Source: Parachlamydiaceae bacterium (lineage in GTDB: Bacteria; Chlamydiota; Chlamydiia; Chlamydiales; Parachlamydiaceae). From it: a stretch of DNA of 43,229 nt. The position numbers and the translations under genes were made by a program. The stretch spans positions 1-43,229 of the forward strand of contig JANWJE010000096.1 of NCBI GenBank assembly GCA_025451995.1. Reading direction: 5' to 3'. Positions 15,948 to 24,872 of this stretch are shown one piece after another. The notes under the pieces were generated by a model. It worked only from the letters and a program-made list of their open reading frames with translations. It was not told where the DNA came from and searched no databases. Position 1 is the stretch's first letter; each line of letters starts with the position of its first letter.

Positions 15948-16368
15948 GAAGGGGGATGGCAAAACTTAGATAAAAAAAGCCATCTGTCTCTTCCCACTGC
16001 AAAGTAAATTTTCCGTTTTGGGAAAAAAGGATAAGCACAATCCCAAAAAGAAAAAATAAGGAGCCGGCCATGAGAAAGAGAATGGGAAAAATGTCTTTTT
16101 TAAGTTGAGCAAATAGAGAATCAAAATGGAGATGGGTATCGTCATTAGATTCATTGATATCTAATGAATCATCGTTCAATTCAACTTTAATTTGATAAGG
16201 TGGAGAGGGAATGTCTTCTAATTGTTCCGTTTTTTGATAATTGGGATTCCAACTCAAATTCTCTTCAGGGGAGACATTGAGATAAACTCCGCAATAAGGG
16301 CAATTATCTGTGTTTACGACATTACCCTCACAATTCCAACATAATTTTCTTTTGGGTATCGCGCTCAT
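15904..16368 (-). CDS. zinc-ribbon membrane protein, unknown function
   Basis: 154 residues. The N-terminus has a four-cysteine zinc ribbon (C10-x2-C13 and C23-x2-C26, as CWNC and CPYC). It is followed by an acidic low-complexity linker (about residues 50-85) and two hydrophobic segments (FPILFLMAGSLFFLFGIVLILF, then FFYLSFAIPLLILGWFYF). The layout is that of a membrane-anchored protein with a cytosolic zinc ribbon. No specific family is recognised. It is convergent with and overlaps the end of the His-rich peptide gene. A possible partner in transcription is not visible. Confidence 0.75.
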   Translation of the reverse strand: MSAIPKRKLCWNCEGNVVNTDNCPYCGVYLNVSPEENLSWNPNYQKTEQLEDIPSPPYQIKVELNDDSLDINESNDDTHLHFDSLFAQLKKDIFPILFLMAGSLFFLFGIVLILFSQNGKFTLQWEETDGFFYLSFAIPLLILGWFYFQKTNDQ

Positions 16369-16655
16369 TTTTTTTTACTGCCGTAATGCTAGATAGACAT
16401 ATAGTAATACTAACTTTTTCTTTCATCTATTGCAAGAGCAAAAAAATTAAATCTTTAGAGGTAATTGCAACATTCCAAAAGACAGCTTTTTGGATCTTTT
16501 TTCGATGGAGACAGAAAAATTCAAAATGATAACACTTAGTCGTTTACTGTTTTTGATTTTTTGTCTTCGTCAAAAAAATCTCTCAAAAACCTGTTTTTTT
16601 GGACTTTTGGAATTACCTCTTTATATAAATCGTCGTCTCATTTTAAAATGTCTCT
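16369..16655. other. divergent intergenic region upstream of lpdA
   Basis: 287 bases, very AT-rich, between the zinc-ribbon gene (-) and lpdA (+). It should contain both promoters. A 61-codon frame here (16490-16675) has low-complexity composition and no ribosome binding site, and is not called. No repeats of the MITE families were seen. Confidence 0.4.
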
Positions 16656-18056
16656 ATGACAACAAAAAAATTTGATATTGCCGTTATCGGCGGCGGGCCC
16701 GGTGGCTATCCTGCAGCGATCCGAGCAGCACAATTGGGGAAATCTGTTGCTCTCATCGAAGCAAAAGAGCTGGGGGGGACCTGCCTCAATAGAGGATGCA
16801 TTCCCTCAAAAGCGTTAATTGCCGGAGCTGAATTTGCCGCCGGTTTGAAGCATGCTTCTGCATTTGGTTTTGATATTCCTTTGATTGGAATCGATTACGC
16901 TCGTCTGGCTAACCACAAGGATAAAGTTGTCGAAAAAATGCTTTCCGGATTAACGGGACTAATTGCCGCCAATAAAATCACCCTGTTTAAAGGATTTGCG
17001 AAACTCTCTTCAAAAAATGAGATCAAAATTTTTGGAGAAAATGAAGCGCAGACGATTGAAGCCCAAAAGATTATCTTGGCAACTGGCTCCGAGCCGAGAA
17101 ACATTCCCGCATTTCCTTTTGATGATCCATTCATTCATGATTCAACTTCTTTGCTTATGATGAAAACTCTTCCAAAAAAATTGATCATCATCGGCGGAGG
17201 GGTAATTGGGTGTGAATTTGCTTCTCTTTATGCCCATTTGGGGGTTCAAGTGACAATTCTTGAACTTTTGCCAAGAATCATTCCAACAGAAGCTTTAGAA
17301 GTGAGTCAAGCACTTAGTCGAGCGTTTGTGAAAAGGGGGATAGAGATTGAGACAAGTGTTAAAGTCGAAAAAATTGAGAAAACGGAAACGGGAATTAAAG
17401 TCTGGATTGCTGATGGAAGGTCATTCGATGGCGATTGTTGTTTGGTGTCGGTGGGAAGGAGTTTAAATACCAAAGAGATTGGTCTTGAAAAAATAGGCGT
17501 CCTGATTCAGGAGGGCGGCCAAATTGCTGTGAATGAAAAAATGGAAACGAGTGTCGATGGCATTTATGCCGTGGGCGATATTGCATCCAAATGGTTATTA
17601 GCCCATGTCGCTTCTCATCAAGGGATTATCGCTGCAGAAAATGCATGTGGGAAAGAGGCGAGAATGTCCTATCAAGCCATCCCCTCGGTGATTTTTACCG
17701 ATCCCGAAATTGGGACCGTGGGGTTATCGCTCGAAGAAGCGAAAAAACAAGGATATCAAGCCAAAATCGGAGCATTTCCTTTCGCAGCATTGGGAAAATC
17801 ACAAGCGGCTATGCATACCGAAGGCTTTGCTCAAATTGTCATCGATATGAAAACCGGACAAATTCTAGGCGCTCAAGTCGTCGGTTTTGAAGCTGCAACT
17901 TTGATTTCCCAAATGACGCAGGCAATTGCAAATGAGTTGACCGTCGAATGTATTTCTGAAACAATATTTGCTCATCCGACAATTTCAGAAGCATGGGGAG
18001 AAGCCGCTTTAATGGCTGAAGGGTTGCCTCTGCATCTTCTTCCAAAAAAGGTTTAA
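16656..18056 (+). CDS. lpdA: dihydrolipoyl dehydrogenase (E3)
   Basis: 466 residues, the usual length for E3, the FAD enzyme that reoxidises lipoamide in pyruvate and 2-oxoglutarate dehydrogenase and in the glycine cleavage system. Motifs: FAD-binding GGGPGGYPAAIRAA near the N-terminus, redox-active disulfide GGTCLNRGCIPSKAL near residues 40-54, NAD-binding IIGGGVIGCEFASLYAHLG near 179-197, AVGDIASKWLLAHVA, and the C-terminal active-site FAHPTISEAWGEA with the His-Glu pair. It is followed three bases later by lipA, a functional pairing that also occurs in Chlamydia (lpdA-lipA). Confidence 0.96.
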   Translation: MTTKKFDIAVIGGGPGGYPAAIRAAQLGKSVALIEAKELGGTCLNRGCIPSKALIAGAEFAAGLKHASAFGFDIPLIGIDYARLANHKDKVVEKMLSGLTGLIAANKITLFKGFAKLSSKNEIKIFGENEAQTIEAQKIILATGSEPRNIPAFPFDDPFIHDSTSLLMMKTLPKKLIIIGGGVIGCEFASLYAHLGVQVTILELLPRIIPTEALEVSQALSRAFVKRGIEIETSVKVEKIEKTETGIKVWIADGRSFDGDCCLVSVGRSLNTKEIGLEKIGVLIQEGGQIAVNEKMETSVDGIYAVGDIASKWLLAHVASHQGIIAAENACGKEARMSYQAIPSVIFTDPEIGTVGLSLEEAKKQGYQAKIGAFPFAALGKSQAAMHTEGFAQIVIDMKTGQILGAQVVGFEAATLISQMTQAIANELTVECISETIFAHPTISEAWGEAALMAEGLPLHLLPKKV

Positions 18057-18058
18057 AA

Positions 18059-19006
18059 GTGGAAGAGAGAAAGAGAAAACTCAACATCTTGCCGCCGCAT
18101 GTTGAGGAACAAGAAGAGCGAGCGGTATCGCTCGGTCGCTTTCCTCCCTGGTTGCATCGCCAATTGCCAAAAGGGGGGCAATTAAAACAAACCGGCAAAA
18201 TTTTATCTCAGCATCGCTTAAACACGGTGTGCGAAGAGGCTAAATGTCCCAATTTATTCGAGTGCTGGTCGAGAAAAACAGCTACATTTCTCATTTTAGG
18301 AAAAGAATGCACGCGAAATTGCGGGTTTTGCGATATCGATTTTTCCAAAAAGCCAAGAGATTTGGATGAAGAAGAGCCTAAAAATGTCGCGCTGTCTGTC
18401 AAAGAGCTGAGCTTGCGCCATGTGGTGATCACCATGGTGGCAAGGGATGATTTAGCCGATGGCGGCAGTATCCATCTATCCAAAGTTATCAGCGAAGTGA
18501 GAGCTCAAAATGCACATGTGACGGTTGAGGTTCTCACCTCTGATTTTGCAGGCAATCGCGACGCGTGGCAAATCGTTTTAGACAGCCAACCCGATATTTT
18601 TAATCACAACATTGAAACCGTGCGAAGTCTAAGCCCTCAGATACGCCATAAGGCAACCTATGATAGAACTTTGGAGTTATTGAATTTTATGTCAGTCAAC
18701 CGTTTGGGTAAAATGAAGGTGAAGTCTGGATTGATGGTTGGCCTTGGCGAGGCGTTGACCCAAGTTCAAGAAACGCTGCACGACCTTAAAAATGCAGGGT
18801 GTGACATCGTGACCATCGGGCAATATCTACAGCCAAATAGGCATAAATTTCGAGTTAAAGAATTCATACACCCTGAAATATTTAAAACTTACGAACAATT
18901 CGGATACGCGATTGGCATCTCATTGATGCATTGCGGCCCCTTTGTCCGGTCAAGTTACAATGCCGATGAAATTCTCAATAGGATTGAAGATGAGCGAAGA
19001 TATTGA
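18059..19006 (+). CDS. lipA: lipoyl synthase
   Basis: 315 residues starting with GTG three bases after the lpdA stop. LipA is a radical-SAM enzyme that inserts two sulfurs into octanoyl-carrier domains to make lipoate. It has both Fe-S cluster sites: the auxiliary cluster CEEAKCPNLFEC and the radical-SAM CTRNCGFCDI (CxxxCxxC). LPKGGQLKQTGKIL precedes the auxiliary-cluster region, and QYLQPNRHKFRV and the C-terminal GPFVRSSYNADE are conserved. The N-terminus has an extension with an Arg/Glu-rich start. The HEAT-repeat gene begins inside its last codons (ATG at 18990), so all three genes are probably cotranscribed. Confidence 0.96.
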   Translation: MEERKRKLNILPPHVEEQEERAVSLGRFPPWLHRQLPKGGQLKQTGKILSQHRLNTVCEEAKCPNLFECWSRKTATFLILGKECTRNCGFCDIDFSKKPRDLDEEEPKNVALSVKELSLRHVVITMVARDDLADGGSIHLSKVISEVRAQNAHVTVEVLTSDFAGNRDAWQIVLDSQPDIFNHNIETVRSLSPQIRHKATYDRTLELLNFMSVNRLGKMKVKSGLMVGLGEALTQVQETLHDLKNAGCDIVTIGQYLQPNRHKFRVKEFIHPEIFKTYEQFGYAIGISLMHCGPFVRSSYNADEILNRIEDERRY

Positions 19007-19895
19007 ACAATTCCCACTTATTGATGCAATTGACCATTCGATTCTCATGCATCGGGATGCCCATTTTGACGGTAAATTTGCTTTCATGCTCGATTACTAT
19101 CAAAAGGAAGGCAAAGGGGTGCAGGAAGAAATTGATATTAAGCGCATCGAAGAACTCGCCTCTTTAGAGGAGCAACTCAAAGAAAATTTAACAGCCCTTT
19201 ATTTATCATCTTCTGAAACTGAAAAAATTGCACATTCAAGAGAAGCTTATCAGAAATTAAAGGCGATTCTTCAAACAAAAAAAGAAAAAAACATTATCCC
19301 TTACCTAATCGCTGACCTCATCTTATCTGAAGATGAAAACCCAAGTGAGATCATCCAAGAAATCTGTGCCCAGAAAGAAAAAATGGTCACCCCTCTCATT
19401 GACCTTTTGCGGAGTGAGCAATTTTATGACCCCTTATTTCCAGGATATGGTTTCGCCCCTTTTTTAGCAGCGCAATCTTTAGGTCAAATTGGGGATAAAC
19501 GTGCGATCATTTCGTTATTTGAAGCGTTGGGAACTGGAGATTTTTTCTCGGACGAACAAATCATTAAAGCTTTGAAAGCGATTGGACAACCGGCTAAAGA
19601 ATTTCTCCTGCACGTCATCCATGGAAAACCGATCACTGAAGATAATGAAAAAGCAGCGATTGCTTTAATTTCATTTAAAGATGATGAAGAGGTGGCAAAC
19701 TTTGCATTTGACATGCTTCAACAAGCGGACATTCAAAAAGACCCCTGCTTGCCAACTTATTTAGTTCTCATTTCGGCTGGTTTGAAAGACCCAATCAGAC
19801 GCCAAGCCTTTAAAGTGATGTCAAAAAACGAAAAACTTAACCGCACTTTAAAAGAAGACATGAAAGCCGTCCTCAAAGAGTGGGAAGCTTTGTAG
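18990..19895 (+). CDS. HEAT-repeat-like protein
   Basis: 301 residues from the ATG at 18990 (MSEDIEQFPLIDAID), overlapping lipA by 17 bases. The N-terminal half is predicted helical and highly charged. Residues about 130-300 contain alpha-alpha units with HEAT/PBS-lyase-type signatures (AAQSLGQIGDKRAIISLFEAL, IIKALKAIGQPAKEFLLHVI, AAIALISFKDDEEVANFAFDML). Such repeats form protein-protein interaction solenoids. There is no signal peptide. The substrate or partner is unknown; cotranscription with lpdA-lipA does not by itself imply a lipoate role. Confidence 0.75.
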   Translation: MSEDIEQFPLIDAIDHSILMHRDAHFDGKFAFMLDYYQKEGKGVQEEIDIKRIEELASLEEQLKENLTALYLSSSETEKIAHSREAYQKLKAILQTKKEKNIIPYLIADLILSEDENPSEIIQEICAQKEKMVTPLIDLLRSEQFYDPLFPGYGFAPFLAAQSLGQIGDKRAIISLFEALGTGDFFSDEQIIKALKAIGQPAKEFLLHVIHGKPITEDNEKAAIALISFKDDEEVANFAFDMLQQADIQKDPCLPTYLVLISAGLKDPIRRQAFKVMSKNEKLNRTLKEDMKAVLKEWEAL

Positions 19896-19898
19896 TGT

Positions 19899-20057
19899 AT
19901 GCCAAATGATATTTTTGAATTCGAAAATTCATTCGAAGACAAACTTGTACGCAAGCAAAAAAAAGCTCTTAGTCATTTTATAGAAGCTCTTGAATATGAC
20001 AAAACATTCAACCCTGAAGACCTTGATGAAGATTTGTCAAAGAAAATAGAAAAATGA
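19899..20057 (+). CDS. small charged protein, 52 aa
   Basis: A 52-codon frame begins three bases after the HEAT-repeat gene stop: MPNDIFEFENSFEDKLVRKQ, then KKALSHFIEALEYDKTF and an acidic tail. Charged and helical, with no cysteine or membrane segment. Tight spacing supports a real cotranscribed gene; the function is unknown. Its stop is directly followed by a MITE-1 end. Confidence 0.5.
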   Translation: MPNDIFEFENSFEDKLVRKQKKALSHFIEALEYDKTFNPEDLDEDLSKKIEK

Positions 20058-20058
20058 T

Positions 20059-20080
20059 TAGACATCTTGCATAATTCACT
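20059..20080. repeat. MITE-1 solo left end
   Basis: TAGACATCTTGCATAATTCA matches the MITE-1 terminus with one change in the first bases. No matching right end is seen before the chemosensory operon. It lies directly after the stop of the 52-aa gene. Confidence 0.65.
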
Positions 20081-20181
20081 CCCTCATTGACCAAAGTTCA
20101 GGAATAGCTCTTTTCCACAAAATCCTGGTAAACTAATTCTTTCTATTATATCAAAATAATAGTTCGTTGAGGGGTTTTCCT

Positions 20182-20607
20182 ATGCATTTTTTAATTTGGC
20201 TATTGGATGAGCAACACTATGCGGCTGATCTTCAGGAGATCAATTCGATTGTCCTTGCATGCGATTTACTTCCTCTTCCAAATGCATCGAGTGAGATCCT
20301 AGGGGCGATGAATGTTCATGGTAAAGTCATTCCCGCGATAGATATGAGACATCTATTGGGATATGCTTCAAAAAAAATTGAAGCAAATAACCATTTTATT
20401 TTGGCAAAAGTCAATAAAAAAGAACTCGCCTTTTTAGTGGATCGGGTCATAGGGGTTAAATTTTGCGAGCGGGAATCGTCTTTTTCTTTAAAGGGAATTT
20501 CACCTGAAGAAGAAGTGAGATCTATCATTAAATATAATCAACACATTGTATATTTGATTCATTTTGAAAAATTACTTTTGAAAACAACTATGCCGGAAGT
20601 TCAATGA
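20182..20607 (+). CDS. CheW-like adaptor protein (first copy)
   Basis: About 141 residues from the ATG at 20182, preceded by GAGGGG. It has a CheW/SH3-like fold: an N-terminal strand pair (MHFLIWLLDEQHYAADLQEI), a core ILGAMNVHGKVIPAIDMRHLLG (the typical GxxNxRGxxxPxxDLRxLLG signature near residues 42-63) and an AFLVDRVIGVKFCE segment. CheW bridges receptors to the kinase CheA. It is the first gene of a six-gene chemosensory operon and overlaps cheR by four bases (ATGA). The FYxLxxL-type ends differ from the second CheW of the operon, so the two probably play different roles, as in Wsp systems. Confidence 0.88.
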   Translation: MHFLIWLLDEQHYAADLQEINSIVLACDLLPLPNASSEILGAMNVHGKVIPAIDMRHLLGYASKKIEANNHFILAKVNKKELAFLVDRVIGVKFCERESSFSLKGISPEEEVRSIIKYNQHIVYLIHFEKLLLKTTMPEVQ

Positions 20608-22055
20608 TTTTGCATCAGCCAGTCCCAAAAGATTTGGTAGAAGTTTTTGCTCATTTGCTTGTTGAACATATTGGAATCTTCTATCAAAAAGAAAGATGGA
20701 ATGAACTAGAAAAAAAGATGGTAAAAATCATGGGACATTATCATTTTAATGATCCCACCGCATTTATAAAATGGTTAAATGAAAAGTCATTGACGCATGA
20801 GCGGATGATTCAGTTAGCAAAATTTTTAACCGTCGGCGAAACCTATTTTTTTCGCGAACCAAAAATTTTTAATGCCTTACAATCTAATATCTTTCCTCTT
20901 CTCTTAAAAAAACATGCGAAAGATAAACAATTAAGAATTTGGTCTGCAGGATGTTGTACAGGAGAGGAACCCTATTCTCTTGCGATGACTCTTCATCAGA
21001 TGATTCCCGATTGGGATGCTTGGAAGATTGAAATCTTAGCCACTGACATCAATAATGAATATCTTAACATAGCAAAAGAAGGTGTCTATCGGAGTTGGTC
21101 GCTGCGATCAACCCCTCAAAATATGATTGATTTATATTTTTCTAAAAATAAAAACTCAACGTTTTCCATCAATCCCCAAATTAAGAAATATGTGACTTTT
21201 GAGTATTTAAATTTGATGGATGGATGGTTTCCTTCCCCCCTTAATCATACTTCCAATCTAGATCTCATTTTTTGCCATAATGTATTTATTTATTTCTCTC
21301 TGGAAAAAATTGAAACAGTGACTTCCAAATTCATTAACTGTTTAAATGATTGGGGTTTGTTAAGTGTTTCTTCCGTAGAATTATCAACCATTAAAGAAAA
21401 ATTTTTCACATCACACAATTTTTCCGGCGCTTATTTTTTCAAGAAAATGCCTGTCAAAAAAGAAATCATACCTAAAAAAGAAAATGTTGTTAAACAAGCG
21501 ATGGCTTTACCTGAAGATTTATATGAAGGATGCTTAAACTTAAAAAAAAATAAAAATTATGGTGAGGCGAGTGAAAAATTAAAGAGCTTTCTGATTTTAA
21601 AAAAAAATGATCCGGCATTTATCAAAAAATATATTAAAGAAGTTCTCCTATATACTGATCTGTGTGCAAATCAAGGGCAATTGAACGAGGCATTGTCATG
21701 GGTTGACCGTGTTTTAGAAGTTGAGAAGAACAATCCAATTCCTTTTTATGTGAAAAGCGTTATCCTCCATTTTCTGGGAGATAATAGTGCCGGTATACGA
21801 ACTTTAAAAAATGCGATTGCTTTAAAACCAAATTTTATAGCAGCCGTCTTTTTATTAGGTATTTTAGAAAAAGAAGAGTTAAATGAAGATTTGGCAAATG
21901 AATATTTCAAAAAGGCACTCGATTTAGTCCAGGATTTGCCTGATGATCTATTTTTAATGGGTATGGAGAGCGTGACCGTTGCCCAACTTAAAACTCACCT
22001 TGAGCACTTAGAGCGGCATTTCGATCGAGCCAAAGCCCCGGGAGCAAATGATTGA
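20604..22055 (+). CDS. CheR-type MCP methyltransferase with TPR tail
   Basis: 483 residues. Residues 1-90 form the helical CheR N-domain. A SAM-binding domain follows: LRIWSAGCCTGEEPYSLAMTL near 112-132, ILATDINNEYLNIAKEGVY near 147-165, DLIFCHNVFIYFSLEKI near 222-238 (the NxxIYF active-site region). From about 300 to the end there are tetratricopeptide-like helices (YGEASEKLKSFLIL, GQLNEALSWVDRVLEVEKNNP, AGIRTLKNAIALKPN). CheR methylates glutamates on the chemoreceptor. TPR-fused CheR is typical of WspC and FrzF. The beta-subdomain normally used for pentapeptide-tethered CheR is not obvious, agreeing with the receptor lacking a C-terminal pentapeptide. Confidence 0.92.
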   Translation: MILHQPVPKDLVEVFAHLLVEHIGIFYQKERWNELEKKMVKIMGHYHFNDPTAFIKWLNEKSLTHERMIQLAKFLTVGETYFFREPKIFNALQSNIFPLLLKKHAKDKQLRIWSAGCCTGEEPYSLAMTLHQMIPDWDAWKIEILATDINNEYLNIAKEGVYRSWSLRSTPQNMIDLYFSKNKNSTFSINPQIKKYVTFEYLNLMDGWFPSPLNHTSNLDLIFCHNVFIYFSLEKIETVTSKFINCLNDWGLLSVSSVELSTIKEKFFTSHNFSGAYFFKKMPVKKEIIPKKENVVKQAMALPEDLYEGCLNLKKNKNYGEASEKLKSFLILKKNDPAFIKKYIKEVLLYTDLCANQGQLNEALSWVDRVLEVEKNNPIPFYVKSVILHFLGDNSAGIRTLKNAIALKPNFIAAVFLLGILEKEELNEDLANEYFKKALDLVQDLPDDLFLMGMESVTVAQLKTHLEHLERHFDRAKAPGAND

Positions 22056-22098
22056 AGGTGAGTTCAAAGACATCTCGCCACTATTTTGGAGATAGACC

Positions 22099-22614
22099 AT
22101 GTCCAATGATGAAATATTAAAATTGAGAGCAGAGAGACTGGCTAAAGAATTAGAGACTGAAGATTTAAGCGCTCATTCGATCGAATTTTTAGTTTTTAAT
22201 ATAAGCACAGAAAAATATGCGATTGAAATACCGCATATTAAAGAAGTCTATCCATTAAAGGAATATACGCCATTACCCTGTGTCAAACCTTATATTTTTG
22301 GCCTTGTCAACATCCGTCGAAAAATTGTAAGCATCTTTGATCTTGGAACCTTTTTTTCTCTTCCATCTATTGAAAGCAAAGAGAGAAAACTAGTCATCTT
22401 AGAAAATGAAAAAATGAAATTTGCTTTGCTTATCGATGGGATTATCGATATAAAAAAAATTGATCTGAAAGAGATTCAAACAACCCTGCCAAATAACATC
22501 GGCGATGATCAACAAGATTTTATTATGGGAATTGCTCCGGGGAACATTATTCTGATTAATGGGGAAAAATTGCTTTCATGCACAAATCTTATTATAGATG
22601 AAAAAGTGGTCTAA
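22099..22614 (+). CDS. CheW-like adaptor protein (second copy)
   Basis: 171 residues with an acidic N-terminal extension of about 30 residues and then a CheW fold: FLVFNISTEKYAIEIPHIKEVYPLKEYTPLP, IFGLVNIRRKIVSIFDLGTFFSL (core signature) and KFALLIDGIIDIKKID. It is closer to the classical CheW consensus than the first copy. The gene is 43 bases after cheR and two bases before cheA. Position CheW-CheR-CheW-CheA parallels wspB-C-D-E. Confidence 0.92.
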   Translation: MSNDEILKLRAERLAKELETEDLSAHSIEFLVFNISTEKYAIEIPHIKEVYPLKEYTPLPCVKPYIFGLVNIRRKIVSIFDLGTFFSLPSIESKERKLVILENEKMKFALLIDGIIDIKKIDLKEIQTTLPNNIGDDQQDFIMGIAPGNIILINGEKLLSCTNLIIDEKVV

Positions 22615-22616
22615 AG

Positions 22617-24860
22617 ATGGGCAAAGAAGAAGAGTTTTATGCAAAGTTATTAAATACGTTTCGTAATGAAGCAGAAGAGCGCATTCAACTTTTAACAAGC
22701 GGGTTAATTTCATTAGAAGGTTCTTTAGACCCTCATATTAAGAAAGATGCGATAGAGCAAATTTTTAGAGAAGTCCATAATCTTAAAGGAGCTTCAAGAG
22801 CGGTTAATCATCCTATCGTTGAGGCAATCTGTCAAGAATTTGAAAATGTATTGTCCGCTTGGAAAAAAGGGGATATTAACATTTTAAAGGAAGATTTTAC
22901 TATCTTATTCGAAACAGTTGATTGTATCGAAGCTGCCATCTCTCAAACTCAAGAAAAGGATAAAATCGATACCATTCTTATCGCTTTACAAAAAATATTA
23001 AATAAAAATTCAACAAATAAAAAAGAAGAATTAGAAATTCCAATAACGCCTCAAAAGGATGAAAATTTTGAAAAAAAAGAACAATTAGTGCGGGAAGATG
23101 ACCAATCGATTCGGATATCTCTTTCCAAGTTGAATGAGCTTTTTCAATTAGCTGAAGAGATGTTAATGGTAAAACTCATTTCTCAAAAACAAGAGCATCA
23201 ATTGAAGGTTCTCTACACTCGAAAGCAAGGGCAGAAAAAAAATGTATTACATATTGAAGAGGGGGTCGATCGCCTCATAAAAAATATAGGGAACTATCAT
23301 GGAAATTCTGAACATGAAACCATGATTAAAGATCTATATTATTTTATAGATGCATTAAAAAATCAGATTAAATTTTCTGAAGATAAAATCAATCAATTAA
23401 TGAAAGGTTCTGAGCAAAATTATCATTTTATTGAATCTCAAGTCAATCAACTGCTGCAGGCAGCAAAAAAAATTTTGATGCAGCCGATCAGTAGTTTATT
23501 TGATATTCTTCCAAGGATGATCAGGGACATTGCCCATCAATTGAATAAGGAAATCAGCATCGAATTCCAAGGAAAAGAAATAGAGTTAGATCGAAGAATC
23601 ATCGATGAAATCAAAGATCCAATCATTCATTTGATACGCAATGCCATTGATCATGGAATCGAGTCTTCGGAAGAGCGAGAGGCATTAGGGAAATCACCTA
23701 AAGGAAAAATTAAAGTCATTGCCCATGCAAGCAGTGGCAATCATGTTGCAATCTCTATTATAGATGATGGGAGGGGGATAGAAACAGAAAAAATTAAATC
23801 AACTGCCGTTCAAAAAGGGTTATTATCACAAAAAGAATCAGACGAGCTTTCTGTAGAGGACATCCATCGATTTGCCATGCATTCCGGGATTTCAACCAGT
23901 CCAAATGTGACACAACTCTCAGGCAGAGGGTTAGGGTTGCCGATTGTTTCTGAAAAAGTTGACCAATTAGGGGGGCAGGTGTCCATTGAATCTCAGCCCC
24001 ATCAGGGGACTAAATTCACATTGACCCTGCCATTAACCCTTGCGACCTTCAGAGGCGTTCATTTTCAAGCTTCAGAACAAGATTTCATCATGCCTTTGAA
24101 TAATCTTAAGAGAGTTATTCAAATTAAAAAAGAAGACATTAGCACTGTTGCCAATCAGAAATCACTCAATTACCAAAATTCCTCTCTTTTCTATATTCCG
24201 CTGAGTGAGGTTTTAGGCTTAAAAAATGAACCTAAAGCCAACCAAAAGTTTTATGCGTTAATTGTTACCTCAGGTGATAAGACAGTCGCCTTTGGCGTCG
24301 ATAAGGTTTTATATGAGGCTGAAGTTTTAGTAAAGAATTTAGGTCAGCAGTGCCTTCGAGTTAAAAATATTATGGCAGCGACGATTCTTGAACAAGGGAA
24401 GGTTGTTCCTATTTTACATCCCTTAGATTTGATAAAAACGGCAACAAAGGGAAAAATAACTGATCTCTCTATGAAAGATGAAGAAATTGCGGTTCAAAAA
24501 AAGATTTTATTAGTAGAAGATTCAATGACAACTCGATTAATGTTAAAAAATATTTTAGAATCTGCAAATTATGAGGTTCTTTTAGCAGTTGATGGGATAC
24601 AAGCATTAGAATTGCTAGCCTCCCATTCAGTAGACCTTATTTTAACAGATATTGAGATGCCGAGGATGGATGGTTTTACTTTGCTTGAAAAAATTCGCAG
24701 CAATGAATCATTTAAAAATGTCCCGGTTATCATTTTGACTTCTCGCGAGTCTGCAGATGATCACAGTAGAGGAATAAGCTTAGGGGCTAATGGCTATTTA
24801 GGAAAGAAAAGCTTTAGCAAACAGGTGTTAGTCGACCTGTTAACAAATTTAATAACCTGA
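22617..24860 (+). CDS. CheA hybrid histidine kinase with C-terminal receiver
   Basis: 747 residues. Order: Hpt (P1) domain with phospho-acceptor His54 in REVHNLKGAS; linker; P3 dimerisation helices (about 165-290); HATPase (P4) with N-box IHLIRNAIDHGIE, DDGRGIE and GRGLGLPIV; CheW-like P5 (about 480-610); and a receiver domain (about 625-747) with VEDSMTTRL, phospho-acceptor Asp678 in LTDIEMPRMDG and the conserved Lys in GYLGKKSF. All catalytic residues look intact. Hybrid CheA-REC is the hallmark of WspE/FrzE pathways, where the attached receiver can act as a phosphate sink. P2 (CheY-binding) is not apparent. No independent CheY or GGDEF partner is in the window. Confidence 0.94.
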   Translation: MGKEEEFYAKLLNTFRNEAEERIQLLTSGLISLEGSLDPHIKKDAIEQIFREVHNLKGASRAVNHPIVEAICQEFENVLSAWKKGDINILKEDFTILFETVDCIEAAISQTQEKDKIDTILIALQKILNKNSTNKKEELEIPITPQKDENFEKKEQLVREDDQSIRISLSKLNELFQLAEEMLMVKLISQKQEHQLKVLYTRKQGQKKNVLHIEEGVDRLIKNIGNYHGNSEHETMIKDLYYFIDALKNQIKFSEDKINQLMKGSEQNYHFIESQVNQLLQAAKKILMQPISSLFDILPRMIRDIAHQLNKEISIEFQGKEIELDRRIIDEIKDPIIHLIRNAIDHGIESSEEREALGKSPKGKIKVIAHASSGNHVAISIIDDGRGIETEKIKSTAVQKGLLSQKESDELSVEDIHRFAMHSGISTSPNVTQLSGRGLGLPIVSEKVDQLGGQVSIESQPHQGTKFTLTLPLTLATFRGVHFQASEQDFIMPLNNLKRVIQIKKEDISTVANQKSLNYQNSSLFYIPLSEVLGLKNEPKANQKFYALIVTSGDKTVAFGVDKVLYEAEVLVKNLGQQCLRVKNIMAATILEQGKVVPILHPLDLIKTATKGKITDLSMKDEEIAVQKKILLVEDSMTTRLMLKNILESANYEVLLAVDGIQALELLASHSVDLILTDIEMPRMDGFTLLEKIRSNESFKNVPVIILTSRESADDHSRGISLGANGYLGKKSFSKQVLVDLLTNLIT

Positions 24861-24872
24861 ACAGAGGTTTAT

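Noticed and set aside
16490-16675. 61-codon frame upstream of lpdA
   Set aside because: Low-complexity composition, no ribosome binding site, overlaps the lpdA start.
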